Part shown: positions 1-9,600 of the stretch, one piece after another | How the letters are laid out: each line of letters starts with the position of its first letter | How positions within the stretch are numbered: the stretch's first letter is position 1 | NCBI GenBank assembly: GCA_041739275.1 | Contig: JBGSOF010000022.1 | Coordinates: 1-64,000 of the forward strand | Origin: WGMI01 sp041739275 | Lineage (GTDB): Bacteria > Bacteroidota > Bacteroidia > Flavobacteriales > Schleiferiaceae | DNA length: 64,000 nt | Direction: 5' to 3' | Notes under the pieces: generated by a model | The model's database searches: none | Told to the model about the DNA's origin: nothing | What the model saw: only the letters and a program-made list of their open reading frames with translations | Made by a program: the position numbers and the translations under genes

Positions 1-33
1 AAGGCCAGGCGCACTCCGAGCGACCGCATCGAT

Positions 34-1011
34 TTAGCGATACGTCACGGCCTTTACCGCATCGTACACACGCTTGGCATTGGGCAAATAGGCTTCGACG
101 AGAACCGGGCTGTAAGCCATAGGAGTGTCTGCCGAATTGATGCGGATCACCGGGGCATCGAGGAAATCAAACGCCCGCTTTTGAACCATGTACGTCAGTT
201 CGCTGGAAATCGCCGCCAAAGGCCAAGCCTCTTCGACCACGACCATCCGGTTGGTCTTGCGAACGCTCTCGATCACCGTGTCGTAATCGATGGGGCGAAC
301 GCTCCGCAGGTCGATGATCTCGCATTCAATGCCCTCCTTGGCCAGTTCTTCAGCCGCCTCGTAGGCCACCTTGATAATCTTGCCAAAAGAGACAATCGTC
401 ACATCGGTTCCGACCCGCTTGACCTCGGCTTTTCCGATGGGGATGAGATACTCTGTTTCAGGCACTTCAACCTTGTCTCCGTACATCTGCTCCGATTCCA
501 TAAAAATGACGGGATCGTCGTCGCGAATGGCCGTCTTGAGCAATCCTTTGGCGTCGTAGGGATTGGAGGGAATCACCACCTTGAGGCCCGGAGTGTTGGC
601 ATACCAGTTCTCGAAAGCTTGGCTATGGGTAGCGCCCAATTGACCCGCCGAAGCCGTGGGCCCGCGAAACACGATGGGGATGTTGAACTGTCCGCCCGAC
701 ATCTGTTTCATTTTAGCGGCGTTATTGATGATTTGATCAATCGCTACCAAGCTGAAATTGAACGTCATAAACTCCACGATGGGACGAAGGCCATTCATGG
801 CGGCACCGACGCTGATGCCCGCAAAACCCAGTTCAGAAATCGGGGTGTCCAGTACGCGCTTGGGGCCAAATTCGTCGAGCATCCCCTTAGATGCCTTGTA
901 TGCACCGTTGTATTCGGCTACTTCTTCACCACACAAAAAAACCTTGGGGTCGCGGCGCATTTCCTCGCTCATGGCTTCGCAAACCGCCTCTCGAAACTGA
1001 ATGGTACGCAT
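34..1011 (-). CDS. pdhB: Pyruvate dehydrogenase E1 component, beta subunit
   Basis: Beta subunit of the thiamine-diphosphate-dependent E1 of a 2-oxo acid dehydrogenase complex, which decarboxylates pyruvate and feeds acetyl groups to E2. The 325-residue length is normal for stand-alone E1-beta. Visible family signatures are FREAVCEAMSEEM at the N terminus, LCGEEVAEYNGAYKASKG, the DTPISELGFAGISVGAAM stretch, and the transketolase C-terminal part with DLRSVRPID. The frame is open 96 codons further upstream, but the start at 1011 begins exactly at the family N terminus (MRTIQFREAV) and has an AAGGAA-type ribosome site just before it. The upstream frame is a shadow of the next gene. No E1-alpha is nearby in the window. 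Branched-chain E1-beta is the main alternative; the pyruvate assignment is by overall similarity. Confidence 0.9.
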   Translation of the reverse strand: MRTIQFREAVCEAMSEEMRRDPKVFLCGEEVAEYNGAYKASKGMLDEFGPKRVLDTPISELGFAGISVGAAMNGLRPIVEFMTFNFSLVAIDQIINNAAKMKQMSGGQFNIPIVFRGPTASAGQLGATHSQAFENWYANTPGLKVVIPSNPYDAKGLLKTAIRDDDPVIFMESEQMYGDKVEVPETEYLIPIGKAEVKRVGTDVTIVSFGKIIKVAYEAAEELAKEGIECEIIDLRSVRPIDYDTVIESVRKTNRMVVVEEAWPLAAISSELTYMVQKRAFDFLDAPVIRINSADTPMAYSPVLVEAYLPNAKRVYDAVKAVTYR

Positions 1012-1049
1012 GGGTTCCTTGAAAATATGAATGTGCGAATTTAAGTGCC

Positions 1050-3056
1050 TCAGGGGGCTCGGTTGGCATCGGTCGAAGAACAATACGAACGGATGTCGGG
1101 CGGAAGGCTCACCCCGAGTCTGGCCGCTTGGGCAAATGCCGCACAAGCCTCTGCCCTCGCCCCTTTTTGTCTGAGCGCGGTGGCCCGCATCAAATGAGCC
1201 AAGCCCAAATTCGGGTCCAGGCGAACGCTTTGGTCGAAATCTCTCAAAGCGGCTTCCAAATCGCCCGCTTGCGCCCAATTGCTCCCGCGGTTGAGCCAAA
1301 TTCGCGCATTCGACGAGTCGTTCTTGAGCGCTTCTGAAAACAGCCGATTCGCCTCTTTGTGGCGGCCTTGTTTGGCTAAATCAGTGGCGCGAGAAGAAAG
1401 TGCAGAAGCCTTTTCGGCGCTCTTCCTTTGTTCTATCGAGCCGAGGTTGGTCGAATCTTCGGGATTCTCAGATTGCGCAGATTGGGCCTTCAATGCAGTG
1501 AAGAGGGTCGAATCTGCTCGTTCGGGGCCCAGGCTTTCGAGGAGCTCGAGCGCCCGAGAACGATTGCCGGTGCGCGCATACAAGGCCGCTGCCGTGTTGA
1601 AAAGCCGATCGGTTTCTTCAGACGCCTGCTTTGGATCTCGACTTTGAATTCCCGCTTCAAGCACGCGCAAAGCTGCTTCGGGATTCGACTGCTTCGAGAA
1701 CAAAACCGCGAGGTTGACCCGTGCTTCTACGCGATCGGGCTGCTTTTCGATGAGCGATTCCCAATCGTCGACCGCGCCCTCGGCATCGCCCGAAGCAACC
1801 CGCCCCAAGGCCCTCATATTCAGAGCGTGAAAATAGTCGGGACAGCGAGCAAGCACTTCAGACCAGAGCGCTTCGCTGCTGCTCCAGGTTTGAATTCGGG
1901 CTTGGGTGGATATCGAAAACAAGATGGCCAGCACGGCGATTCCTCCAGAAAAAACCCGGGGCGAAGAGCGGGCCTCGACCAAGGGTTTGAGTTCGTTCAG
2001 CACGGCCAAAAGCAAGCCGACGAGCGGGATGTAGGCATATCGATCGGCCATGAGGTAATCGCCAAACGGAATCGAGCCGAATTTGAGCACCGGGAGCAGA
2101 TTGATCCAGAAAAAACCAAGCCCGAAGGCCGTGAGCAGGCGTTGGGTGCGAAAAGACCAAAAGATCAAGACCGCGAAGCCGATAAAGGCCGGAATTCCGA
2201 GCCATACCAAGGCCTGGCCTGAACCTCCACAGTCTGAGGGATACGGATAATATGCGCTTAGACCAATGGGAACCAGTCCCTTAAGCACATACAAGAGAAA
2301 GGCATAGGCCGCCAACAGGGGTCTTTGAGCACCGAGGGTATCAGGAGCAGAAAGTGCCTGCCATTGAGCGGATTGAGCTTGGGCCGTTACCCAAACAAAC
2401 AAACCGAAAACCAAGAAGAGCGGCAACTTTTCGAGCCAGACACTCTTTTGACGCAAATCTCTCGACTTGAGCACATCGAGCATTACAAAGACGGGCAAAA
2501 GGGCAACGGCCTGAGCCTTTGACAAGAGCGATAAAATGGCCAGTGCGTAGGCCGCCAGCAGCCACAGCCATTTTTGACCTTTTAAATAGGTGGTGTAGGC
2601 GCTGGCAGATGCGAGAAAAAAGAAGGTGTACAAAACGTTTTTGCGCTCTGTCATCCACGCAAAAGACTCGGGCTGCATGGGATGGAGCATCCAGAGGAGG
2701 GCGACCGAAAAGGCGAGCATTCGATCGAGGCCAAGCCGCAGCAGGAGCAAGAAAACGAAGACCGCATTGAATAAATGAAGCCAGAGGCTCGTTTGGTGAT
2801 GCGCGCGGATCGGGTTGTCTGAAATAGCCCGATCAATGGCCAAACTGAGCAGGCTCAGCGGGTGATAATGCCCGTCAAAATACTCGGTAAACATTCGCCC
2901 GACGTGGGCTCCGTCGAGGGTGTCGATCAGTGCATTCGAGGCGATGTAGCGCTCGTCGTCGTAGTTCAAGAGCTCCCCTTCGAGAGCCGAACCGAGAACG
3001 ATGCGCCCCACGAGCAACAAACCCAGGGCAAAATACATCCATTGGTTTTTCTTCAT
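1050..3056 (-). CDS. TMTC-like GT-C membrane protein with C-terminal TPR repeats
   Basis: A polytopic inner membrane protein of about 668 residues. Roughly 10 hydrophobic segments fill residues 1-400 and several tetratricopeptide repeats fill the C-terminal 250 (LNRGSNWAQAGDLEAALRDF is one). The first loop carries the acidic NYDDERY motif and a GHYHPLSLLSLAID stretch. Later LHPMQPESFAWMTERKNVL closely resembles the conserved loop of TMTC-type O-mannosyltransferases and their bacterial relatives (DUF1736 neighbourhood). The layout is GT-C catalytic fold plus TPR, so a role in adding a lipid-linked sugar to exported protein is plausible, but substrate and activity are inference. I chose the ATG at 3056 (MKKNQW). 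A longer start at 3113 would sit directly against the preceding terminator's T-run, leaving no room for a promoter. Confidence 0.7.
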   Translation of the reverse strand: MKKNQWMYFALGLLLVGRIVLGSALEGELLNYDDERYIASNALIDTLDGAHVGRMFTEYFDGHYHPLSLLSLAIDRAISDNPIRAHHQTSLWLHLFNAVFVFLLLLRLGLDRMLAFSVALLWMLHPMQPESFAWMTERKNVLYTFFFLASASAYTTYLKGQKWLWLLAAYALAILSLLSKAQAVALLPVFVMLDVLKSRDLRQKSVWLEKLPLFLVFGLFVWVTAQAQSAQWQALSAPDTLGAQRPLLAAYAFLLYVLKGLVPIGLSAYYPYPSDCGGSGQALVWLGIPAFIGFAVLIFWSFRTQRLLTAFGLGFFWINLLPVLKFGSIPFGDYLMADRYAYIPLVGLLLAVLNELKPLVEARSSPRVFSGGIAVLAILFSISTQARIQTWSSSEALWSEVLARCPDYFHALNMRALGRVASGDAEGAVDDWESLIEKQPDRVEARVNLAVLFSKQSNPEAALRVLEAGIQSRDPKQASEETDRLFNTAAALYARTGNRSRALELLESLGPERADSTLFTALKAQSAQSENPEDSTNLGSIEQRKSAEKASALSSRATDLAKQGRHKEANRLFSEALKNDSSNARIWLNRGSNWAQAGDLEAALRDFDQSVRLDPNLGLAHLMRATALRQKGARAEACAAFAQAARLGVSLPPDIRSYCSSTDANRAP

Positions 3057-3115
3057 GCGTCGATGCAGGAGTTGAAGGGCGAAAATAAGCGGGCCGCACA
3101 ACCCAATCGGCATCC

Positions 3116-3142
3116 AAAAAAAAACCCCGCCGAAGCGGGGTT
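3116..3142 (-). terminator. Intrinsic terminator after the outer membrane barrel gene
   Basis: On the minus strand an 8-bp perfect stem, AACCCCGC with GCGGGGTT around a TTCG loop, is followed by an uninterrupted run of T (plus-strand A-run 3116-3124). It lies 20 bases after the stop of the 3162-3779 gene and should end that transcript. Confidence 0.85.
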
Positions 3143-3161
3143 GAATCTTAGTGTCGCAATC

Positions 3162-3779
3162 TCAAAAATGGAAGTTCAAACCAAAGTTCACTGTTGTTCC
3201 ATCGATTTCGGCTCCGAAACCCGAAGTGGTGACCTCGTCTCCATCTCCATCAGCGGGACCATCGACCGAACTGGATTCAAAACCCAAGAAGCCTACGTTG
3301 GCATTCACCGACCAAGCTTCGTGAAACCAGTACTGCACACCGGGGCGAATGCCTACAGCAAACTGAGAAGTCTTGGATTCGAATTCCGGAAAAGGCGTCA
3401 CTTCCGTTGTTTGGGTTCCGCTGTTGAACGCCACATCCAACTGACCATAAATGCCGAAATTGTCTCCGATCCAATGATAGTATCGAACAAAAGGAGTGGC
3501 TCCGAAGCTGTTGTTCTTCATGGTGGTGGTCTCATCGCCATCTACGGTTTCCATGGTCGATCCCAATAAATTGAGCTGAAGACCTACCGCCAGATTTTCA
3601 TTGAGCATATAACCCACACCCGGGAAGAATCCGAGGTCGGTAAGGTTGGTTTCAACACCCCCGGCTTCTGACGAGCCGGAAGCAAAATTCATTCCGCCTT
3701 GTACCCACCACTTGTTGTCTTGAGCATTGGCGGAAAAGCCCAATGCCAAGATTGAGAGAAATGCAATTGACTTTTTCAT
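3162..3779 (-). CDS. Outer membrane beta-barrel protein (OmpX/OmpW-like porin family)
   Basis: A 205-residue exported protein. MKKSIAFLSILALGFSANAQ is a clear signal peptide, cut after NAQ. The mature part is built of alternating hydrophobic and polar strands rich in Gly, Asn and aromatic residues (WWVQGGMNFASG, VGYMLNENLAVGLQLNLLG, FVRYYHWIGDNFGIYGQ) and ends in VNFGLNFHF, the terminal-aromatic strand expected for insertion by the BAM machinery. The size fits an eight-stranded barrel. No ligand can be read from the sequence. It is a single-gene unit with its own terminator; a TAGTTTTA sequence about 30 bases upstream is near the TAnnTTTG -7 consensus. Confidence 0.8.
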   Translation of the reverse strand: MKKSIAFLSILALGFSANAQDNKWWVQGGMNFASGSSEAGGVETNLTDLGFFPGVGYMLNENLAVGLQLNLLGSTMETVDGDETTTMKNNSFGATPFVRYYHWIGDNFGIYGQLDVAFNSGTQTTEVTPFPEFESKTSQFAVGIRPGVQYWFHEAWSVNANVGFLGFESSSVDGPADGDGDEVTTSGFGAEIDGTTVNFGLNFHF

Positions 3780-3900
3780 TGTAAATCAGTTTTGATTAAA
3801 ACTAATCTATCACGAAGCTCTTTTGAGATTCGCTTGAAAGCAGGAGCTTATGAACACCGATCGGTGAATATCACCAAACAGTAGCTTCAAGATTCTAAGC

Positions 3901-5052
3901 TTACAAAACCTTGATCCACAATCCTTTGAGATACTCTCCTTCAGGGTGTCGCAAGTCAAAAGGGTGATCTGGCGGTTGGGTAAAGTGCCCGAGAACTTGA
4001 ATGGTGCGCCCCGAATCGATGGCCGCCGCGCGCACAATCGATGCAAACATGGCTCGGTCGATGTGCTGGCTGCACGAAAAAGTGAAAATCTCTCCCCCGG
4101 CATCAATTCCCTCGATGGCCATTCGGTTGATCCTCCGGTAGGCCAAGGACGCATTGTGGGTGCTGTGTCGATTTTTTGCGAAGGCAGGCGGATCGAGAAC
4201 GATGCGATTAAATCCCTTTTCAAGGGCGCCCAAATACTCAAAGGCATCGGCTGACAAGGCCTGATGTCTCGACGAAAATCCATTCAATTCGGCATTTTCG
4301 ACCGCCAAAGCGATCGCCTTTTTCGAGCTGTCGACACTCGTCACCCGCGCAGCTCCCCCTGCGAGCGCGTAAACCGAGAATCCCCCGGTATAAGAGAACA
4401 CATTGAGCACATTCGCATTGGTACAGCGAGAACCCACGCGAAACCGGCTCTCTCGTTGATCGAGAAAAAAGCCCGTCTTCTGCCCCGTTTCCCAATCGAC
4501 CTTGAATCGAAGTCCGTTTTCCAAAAAGACGGTTTCTGTTTGATTTCCGGAGATATAACCCTCATCAAGCTCTGGACGATGCAAGCTCTCGCGCGTTTTG
4601 AGATAGACGTTCGCAAGGCCTGTGGCCGAGGAAAGCGCCTGGGTCAATTCTCGGCGCATTTCATACCAAGCCTCCGAATGCAATTGCGCAATGAGGTGAT
4701 CGCCGTATCGATCGACCACCAAGCCGGGAAGTCCGTCGCCTTCGGCAAAGACCAAGCGGTACATGCTCGTTCCGTTTTGAATCAATTTCAAAGAGTCGCG
4801 CAAGACCACCGAGCGTTCAAGCGCTTTTTTGATGTGTTCGGCCGGCGACACATCCTCAAAAGACGCGGCTTTAAAGGCAATGCTCCCGGTTTCGGAAATT
4901 CCCAGCGCTACAAAACGACCGTTGTGATCGAGCAGTCGCGCCCAGCCCGAACGCGCCGGCTTTGTGCGCAGCGCACCGCTAAAAACCCAGGGATGGCCTC
5001 TTTTAATGGAAGCTTCTTTGGCGGGCAAAAGTTCGAGTTCGAGCAAGTTCAT
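3901..5052 (-). CDS. Class I SAM-dependent 23S rRNA methyltransferase, RlmI-like
   Basis: 383 residues with an N-terminal PUA-type RNA-binding domain (about 1-80, including KRGHPWVFSGAL), a linker beta domain, and a C-terminal Rossmann methyltransferase. The SAM-binding motif is VLNVFSYTGGFSVYA followed by an acidic VTSVDSS. The family motif LDPPAFAKN is intact and a late FTFSCSQH segment carries the Cys expected in this cytosine-C5/RlmI group. The family methylates a cytosine of 23S rRNA; the exact position is not provable here. It ends with LKGLWIKVL at the usual place. Three bases separate it from the upstream HsdR-N-like gene, so they are probably cotranscribed. Confidence 0.88.
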   Translation of the reverse strand: MNLLELELLPAKEASIKRGHPWVFSGALRTKPARSGWARLLDHNGRFVALGISETGSIAFKAASFEDVSPAEHIKKALERSVVLRDSLKLIQNGTSMYRLVFAEGDGLPGLVVDRYGDHLIAQLHSEAWYEMRRELTQALSSATGLANVYLKTRESLHRPELDEGYISGNQTETVFLENGLRFKVDWETGQKTGFFLDQRESRFRVGSRCTNANVLNVFSYTGGFSVYALAGGAARVTSVDSSKKAIALAVENAELNGFSSRHQALSADAFEYLGALEKGFNRIVLDPPAFAKNRHSTHNASLAYRRINRMAIEGIDAGGEIFTFSCSQHIDRAMFASIVRAAAIDSGRTIQVLGHFTQPPDHPFDLRHPEGEYLKGLWIKVL

Positions 5053-5055
5053 GGT

Positions 5056-5493
5056 TCAGAGTTCGTCGAAAGTGGGAAAGTGTTGGGCGCGCACCCAGCG
5101 GCCTTCGCGACGCGCCAGAAGGTGCTCGAGGCCGTTGGTGAGGACGATCCAGTTGAGGCCCAAATCGGTGTTATAGGTATCGGCTTGGTCAAAAACAGCT
5201 TCGGACAAACGCACGCTTGGTGCTTTGCACTCGGCCAGAAGTTTGGGTTCTCCGCGCCTGAACACCAAGATGTCTGCTCGGCGCTTAAGCCCGTAGATCG
5301 AAAGCGAATACTCCACGGCCATCGTCGCCAAAGAATAGCCGAGTTCGATGTGAAAATAGCAGATCAAATGCTGTCGAACCCACTCTTCGGGGGTGTGTGC
5401 CACGAATTTGCGCCGCACGGGGTCAAAGAGTTGATCTCGTCCTTGAAAAACGCGCCTTCGAATGGGGTAAGGTTGAAAACCGGAGAGCTGCAC
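5056..5493 (-). CDS. Stand-alone HsdR N-terminal-type nuclease domain protein
   Basis: A 145-residue protein consisting only of the domain found at the N terminus of type I restriction R subunits. The PD-(D/E)xK core looks complete: D74 in RRADILVF, then E88 and K90 in LLAECKAP, then the accompanying QxxxY motif (Q103-Y107, QADTYN). There is no helicase domain and no hsdM or hsdS nearby, so it is not a restriction system remnant in the usual sense. The start is GTG at 5493, matching where family members begin (MQLSGFQPYPIRRR). It is divergent from holA with 78 bases between; this pairing is, as far as I recall, conserved in Bacteroidota. Its cellular role is unknown. Confidence 0.75.
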   Translation of the reverse strand: MQLSGFQPYPIRRRVFQGRDQLFDPVRRKFVAHTPEEWVRQHLICYFHIELGYSLATMAVEYSLSIYGLKRRADILVFRRGEPKLLAECKAPSVRLSEAVFDQADTYNTDLGLNWIVLTNGLEHLLARREGRWVRAQHFPTFDEL

Positions 5494-5571
5494 CCTGCAA
5501 AGATGAGTTAAACCATGGCGGAGGACTAATTTCGCCGAACACCTGCGGTTTATACCCTCCTTATCGACTCG

Positions 5572-6576
5572 ATGGACTTCGAAGCTCTCATGCGCTCGTT
5601 TGAAGAGCGAACGTTTAAACCGATTTACTTCTTCGACGGCGAGGAGCCTTTTTTGATCGATGTTTTGATGGATCGAATTGAAGCCGTGGCCATTCGACCC
5701 GAAGAGCGCGACTTTAACCTCTGCATCTTGTACGGATCAGAAGTGGACACTCCGCGGGTGCTCGAAGAGGCGCGCAGGTATCCGATGATGTCCGAACGCG
5801 TAGTGGTTTTGGTTCGCGAGGCCCAGAACCTGAGAGATCTCAAAGCGCTGTCGGCTTATATCTCGAATCCTCAACCCAGCACCGTGTTGGCCTTCGGCTA
5901 CAAGGGCAAAAAACTGGACGGCCGAACCGACATAGCGCGCCAACTGAAAAAGGAGGCGGTCTACTTTACTTCCGAACCGGTTCGAGACTACCAATTGCCG
6001 GGATGGATCAAAAGCCACACACTCAAATTGGGCCTGCGCATCGACGACGAGAGTGCGCAAAAGCTGGCCGACCATTTGGGAACCGACCTGAGTCGAATCG
6101 ACGGCGAGCTTCGAAAGCTGCGACTCGTCTTGCCCGAAGGCAGCCGGATAGACGCCGAGGCCGTGGAGCGATATGTGGGCATCAGCAAAGAGTTCAATGC
6201 GTTCGAACTCACCAAGGCGCTTTCAAACCGCGATGGAGCCAAATTGGAACGCATTCTGCGCTATGCGCGCGCCAACCCCAAAGACATGCCTCTGGCCATG
6301 GTGATTCCACTGCTCTTCGGTTATTTTTCGAAAATCTTGTTGCTCCACCAAACCGATTCCGGTCAAGGTGCTGCCCGCGCCAAAGCCCTCGGCATCGCCC
6401 CCTTCGCCTTGCGCGAATACGAAACCGCGGCCAAGCATTTCACCGAAGTACGCTGTCTGAAAGCCATAAAACAACTGCGCCACTTCGATGGACGACTCAA
6501 GGGCGTTGAATCGGGAGCCACCCCCGAAGGCGAGCTGCTGAGAGAGATGGTGTGGAAGCTCAGAATGGGTGCATAG
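5572..6576 (+). CDS. holA: DNA polymerase III, delta subunit
   Basis: The 334-residue clamp-loader subunit that opens the beta sliding clamp. Typical features are the N-terminal PIYFFDGEEPFLIDVLMDRI, the acidic YGSEVD strand, RYPMMSERVVVLVREAQNL, the middle LADHLGTDLSRIDGELRKL segment and the C-terminal helical collar part with FNAFELTKAL. The Walker A motif is degenerate, as is normal for delta. The ATG at 5572 places the protein start at the family boundary. It is transcribed alone; the endonuclease gene starts 53 bases after its stop. Confidence 0.92.
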   Translation: MDFEALMRSFEERTFKPIYFFDGEEPFLIDVLMDRIEAVAIRPEERDFNLCILYGSEVDTPRVLEEARRYPMMSERVVVLVREAQNLRDLKALSAYISNPQPSTVLAFGYKGKKLDGRTDIARQLKKEAVYFTSEPVRDYQLPGWIKSHTLKLGLRIDDESAQKLADHLGTDLSRIDGELRKLRLVLPEGSRIDAEAVERYVGISKEFNAFELTKALSNRDGAKLERILRYARANPKDMPLAMVIPLLFGYFSKILLLHQTDSGQGAARAKALGIAPFALREYETAAKHFTEVRCLKAIKQLRHFDGRLKGVESGATPEGELLREMVWKLRMGA

Positions 6577-6629
6577 CGAGTTCACGTTGCGCTAACATCG
6601 GTTTTAATCGATGGGCCTACCTTGGCGGC

Positions 6630-9600
6630 ATGGCTCGAAACTTTGGCGTATCCGCTTCCAAATCAACAGAATTTCTCAGATTTTCTGCGATTGCTCCCCT
6701 GCTCTTCTCGATGCTGCTCTTTCCTTTATTGGCCGGAGCACAAACGCTGACGGCGCCCTCTGTTTCGAACTTCGGAAATGCATTTACCGACGTCCGAGAC
6801 AGCATCAGCATCCCCATTCAAAACCTCGAAAATCGAGTGGCGCACTGGACGGGCTGGAGTGCCTCAAAACGCTACGGAAATTTGGTTTTCAGGCCCGCAG
6901 ACAGCACGGGCAGCATTCCCGCTCTGAGTACGAGTTTGGTGAAATTCTACTTCGAACCCGAACACAATATTCTGTACGAAATCGACTTGGTGATGCAGTT
7001 CGACTCGGGTTTCGGACAGCTTGTACTTCCCCTTCAAGGTCAAGGGGTTTATGTGCAAAGCGAATGGGCGGCCACTCAGAATTTGAGCGAAGAAGCGCTC
7101 AAAACGGCCTTGAAGACCATACTGTCGTCGGCCACTTCGCTGAGCTATAACTCGGCTCGAGACCAGATGTATGGCTCGCTCGACAATGTGGGGGGGGTCG
7201 TGGAATGCGTGTATACCGGCCGAACCGCCGCTTTTAACGACCGACCGGGGGCCACCGCCAACAGCTTCAATACCGAACACACCATTCCTCAGAGTTTATT
7301 CGGCAGCTCGAGCCCCATGCAGAGCGATATTCACCACCTCTTCCCCACAGACGAAACGGCGAACTCCATTCGTTCTAACAACCCTTTCGGCACGGTTGCC
7401 AACCCGAGCTGGCAGCAGGGTGGATCCAAATACGGTGCGTCGGTTTTTGAACCTCGTGATGTCCACAAAGGCGACGCGGCACGGGCGGTGTTTTATTTTA
7501 TGCTCCGCTATTCGGGCAATGCCAATTTGACGTCTGCATATTCGAGTTTTGTGTCCGGACAAGAGGCCATTTTGAGGCAATGGCACGCCCAAGACCCGCC
7601 GAGCGCAAAAGAAATTGCGCGAAACAACGGAATCGAGCTTCTTCAGGGCAACCGCAGCCCCTTGGTCGACGAACCCAACATGATTGAGCGCATACACAGC
7701 CTGAGTTCCACCAGCCTAGAACCCACCGTTTTGAGTTGGGATTTCGCGACAGACAGCATACTGCTCCGCCCGGGAGCCTCGGTCGAAGTGTTTTTCATCA
7801 ACACGGGGAATCAAACCCTCTCGCTTTCTGCCTTGGCTTTGAGCGATCCGGTGAATTTTGAAATCCTCCAGCAGGCATCTTCCGTTGCGCCGCGCCGTGC
7901 CGGCTCGATTCTTTTGCGCGCCAAAAACACCGCACCCTCGGGAGCCCTCTGTGTTCTGACAGCTCAAGCCACGGGTTTGCCCACCATTTCGATGCAGTTG
8001 AAAAATGGAGGGGGCGGGGGCGCTTCGAACCCTTTGCTGCAGGCTCTTCAGCCCGACGGAGCAGCGGCTATCGGTGCCTCGAGAGCTCAAGTTGAATGGG
8101 GGTTTCCCCAGGCCTTGAGTTCAAGCGGGGCCAGTGTATTGGCCGTCATTTCCAAATCGCCTCAACCGCCGGTGCCCCAAGCCGACTGGATTTATGCCGC
8201 GGCCAATCGCTCGGTGGGTGCCGGAGATCTTCTCACAGATTCAACGGGTGTCCAAGGTTTTGCCTACTTCAACGGGCCATGCAACACCGATTTGCTCGAC
8301 ACGCTGTCCAATCTCTTTCCGTCGACCGACTACACCGTCTACGCATGGACGTATCGGCATTCCAACGATTCGGTAGAGTTTAGTTCGGTTGCGAGCCAGA
8401 ACTTCACCACCGCCGACAGCAGCTTGGCGGGCCCTTCCAACTGCGCTCGAAGTTTGTTCTTTTCAGAATACGTCGAGGGTAGCGGGAACAGCAAGTGCGT
8501 CGAAATCTACAATCCGCACGACAGTTCCGTTTCGCTTTCGGGCTTTCGCGTCTACACCAATTTTAACGGAACGACCAATCAGAGCGTGCTTTTGAGCGGG
8601 ACACTGGCTCCGGGGGGCGTTCATGTGGTGTGCAACCCCGGCTCGGCGACGGCTCTTTTGTCTGAGGCCGATCAGACCAACACTTCTGCCATTTCGTTCA
8701 ACGGAAACGACTTAGTGAGCCTTGTGCGAATTGCGGGCGGAGACACCCTCGACCGAATCGGCGATCCCGATCAGCTCAACACGTTCTGGACGGTTTCAAA
8801 CTCAGGAGCCAATGTCGATTTGGTCGATGTCACCCTCGTTCGAGCAGATTCGGTGCGCCTTGGAGAAAGAGAATGGAGCAAGGCGCGTCTTCAATGGTTG
8901 GTGTACGCATCGAATTTTGCAGATTCTCTGGGTTCGCATTCGGTGGAGGCCTGTTCCGAAGTTCCGTTGACCCCGGTGGTTTGGGCACTCGAGGGCCATC
9001 AACTCCACGGGTATTCGGTAGCGCTCAAAGGCGATTGGGCTTTGGTGGGCAGCCCGGCACTGCAAGGCAATTTTGCCGAATGGGCAGATAGCCTGAGTTC
9101 GAACCCGGACTTGCCCGAGATGGGTGCCGTTTCGGTTTTTCACAAAGTCGAAGACCAATGGATTGAATGGTGGACTCTGAGGGCACCTGACCGAGATTCG
9201 GGCGACCGATTCGGAGAACAGCTCGCCCTGGGCAGCGATTTTTATGCAGTGGGAGCGCCTTTTGAAGGCAGCAATTCGAGCGGAGCGGTCTACATCTTCG
9301 AAATCGATGCGCAAGGCGATTTGATCGACCTTCAAAAAATCAAACCCATTTTGCCCAACGGAGCGCGCTTTGGGCAGGCGCTTTCGGCTTCGGGAAACAC
9401 TTTGTTTGTGGGCGCCCCGGGGAGCGGAGGGGTCTACGTATGCGCAAAAAACGTCCAAGGCCACTGGACCGCTCTGCCCATAAGCTCTTCCATTTCGGGT
9501 CTCGGCACGGGCTTTGGCCATGCGGTCGTCGCGCGGGGGGACACGCTCTTTGCCTCAGCGCCGAATACGGGCAAAGTGGGCATGTTCACGGCTCCATCGG

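Noticed and set aside
181..1044. Long open frame on the plus strand opposite pdhB (287 codons)
   Set aside because: Antisense shadow of a strongly conserved gene; protein has no recognisable motifs and is rich in His/Asn from reverse reading.
3057..3113. Longer N terminus (MPIGLCG...) for the TMTC-like protein
   Set aside because: Would start directly at the T-run of the preceding terminator; the ATG at 3056 gives a normal first membrane helix.
4264..5511. 415-codon open frame on the plus strand opposite the RlmI-like and HsdR-N genes
   Set aside because: Spans two real genes with clear motifs on the other strand; GC-driven lack of stops explains it.
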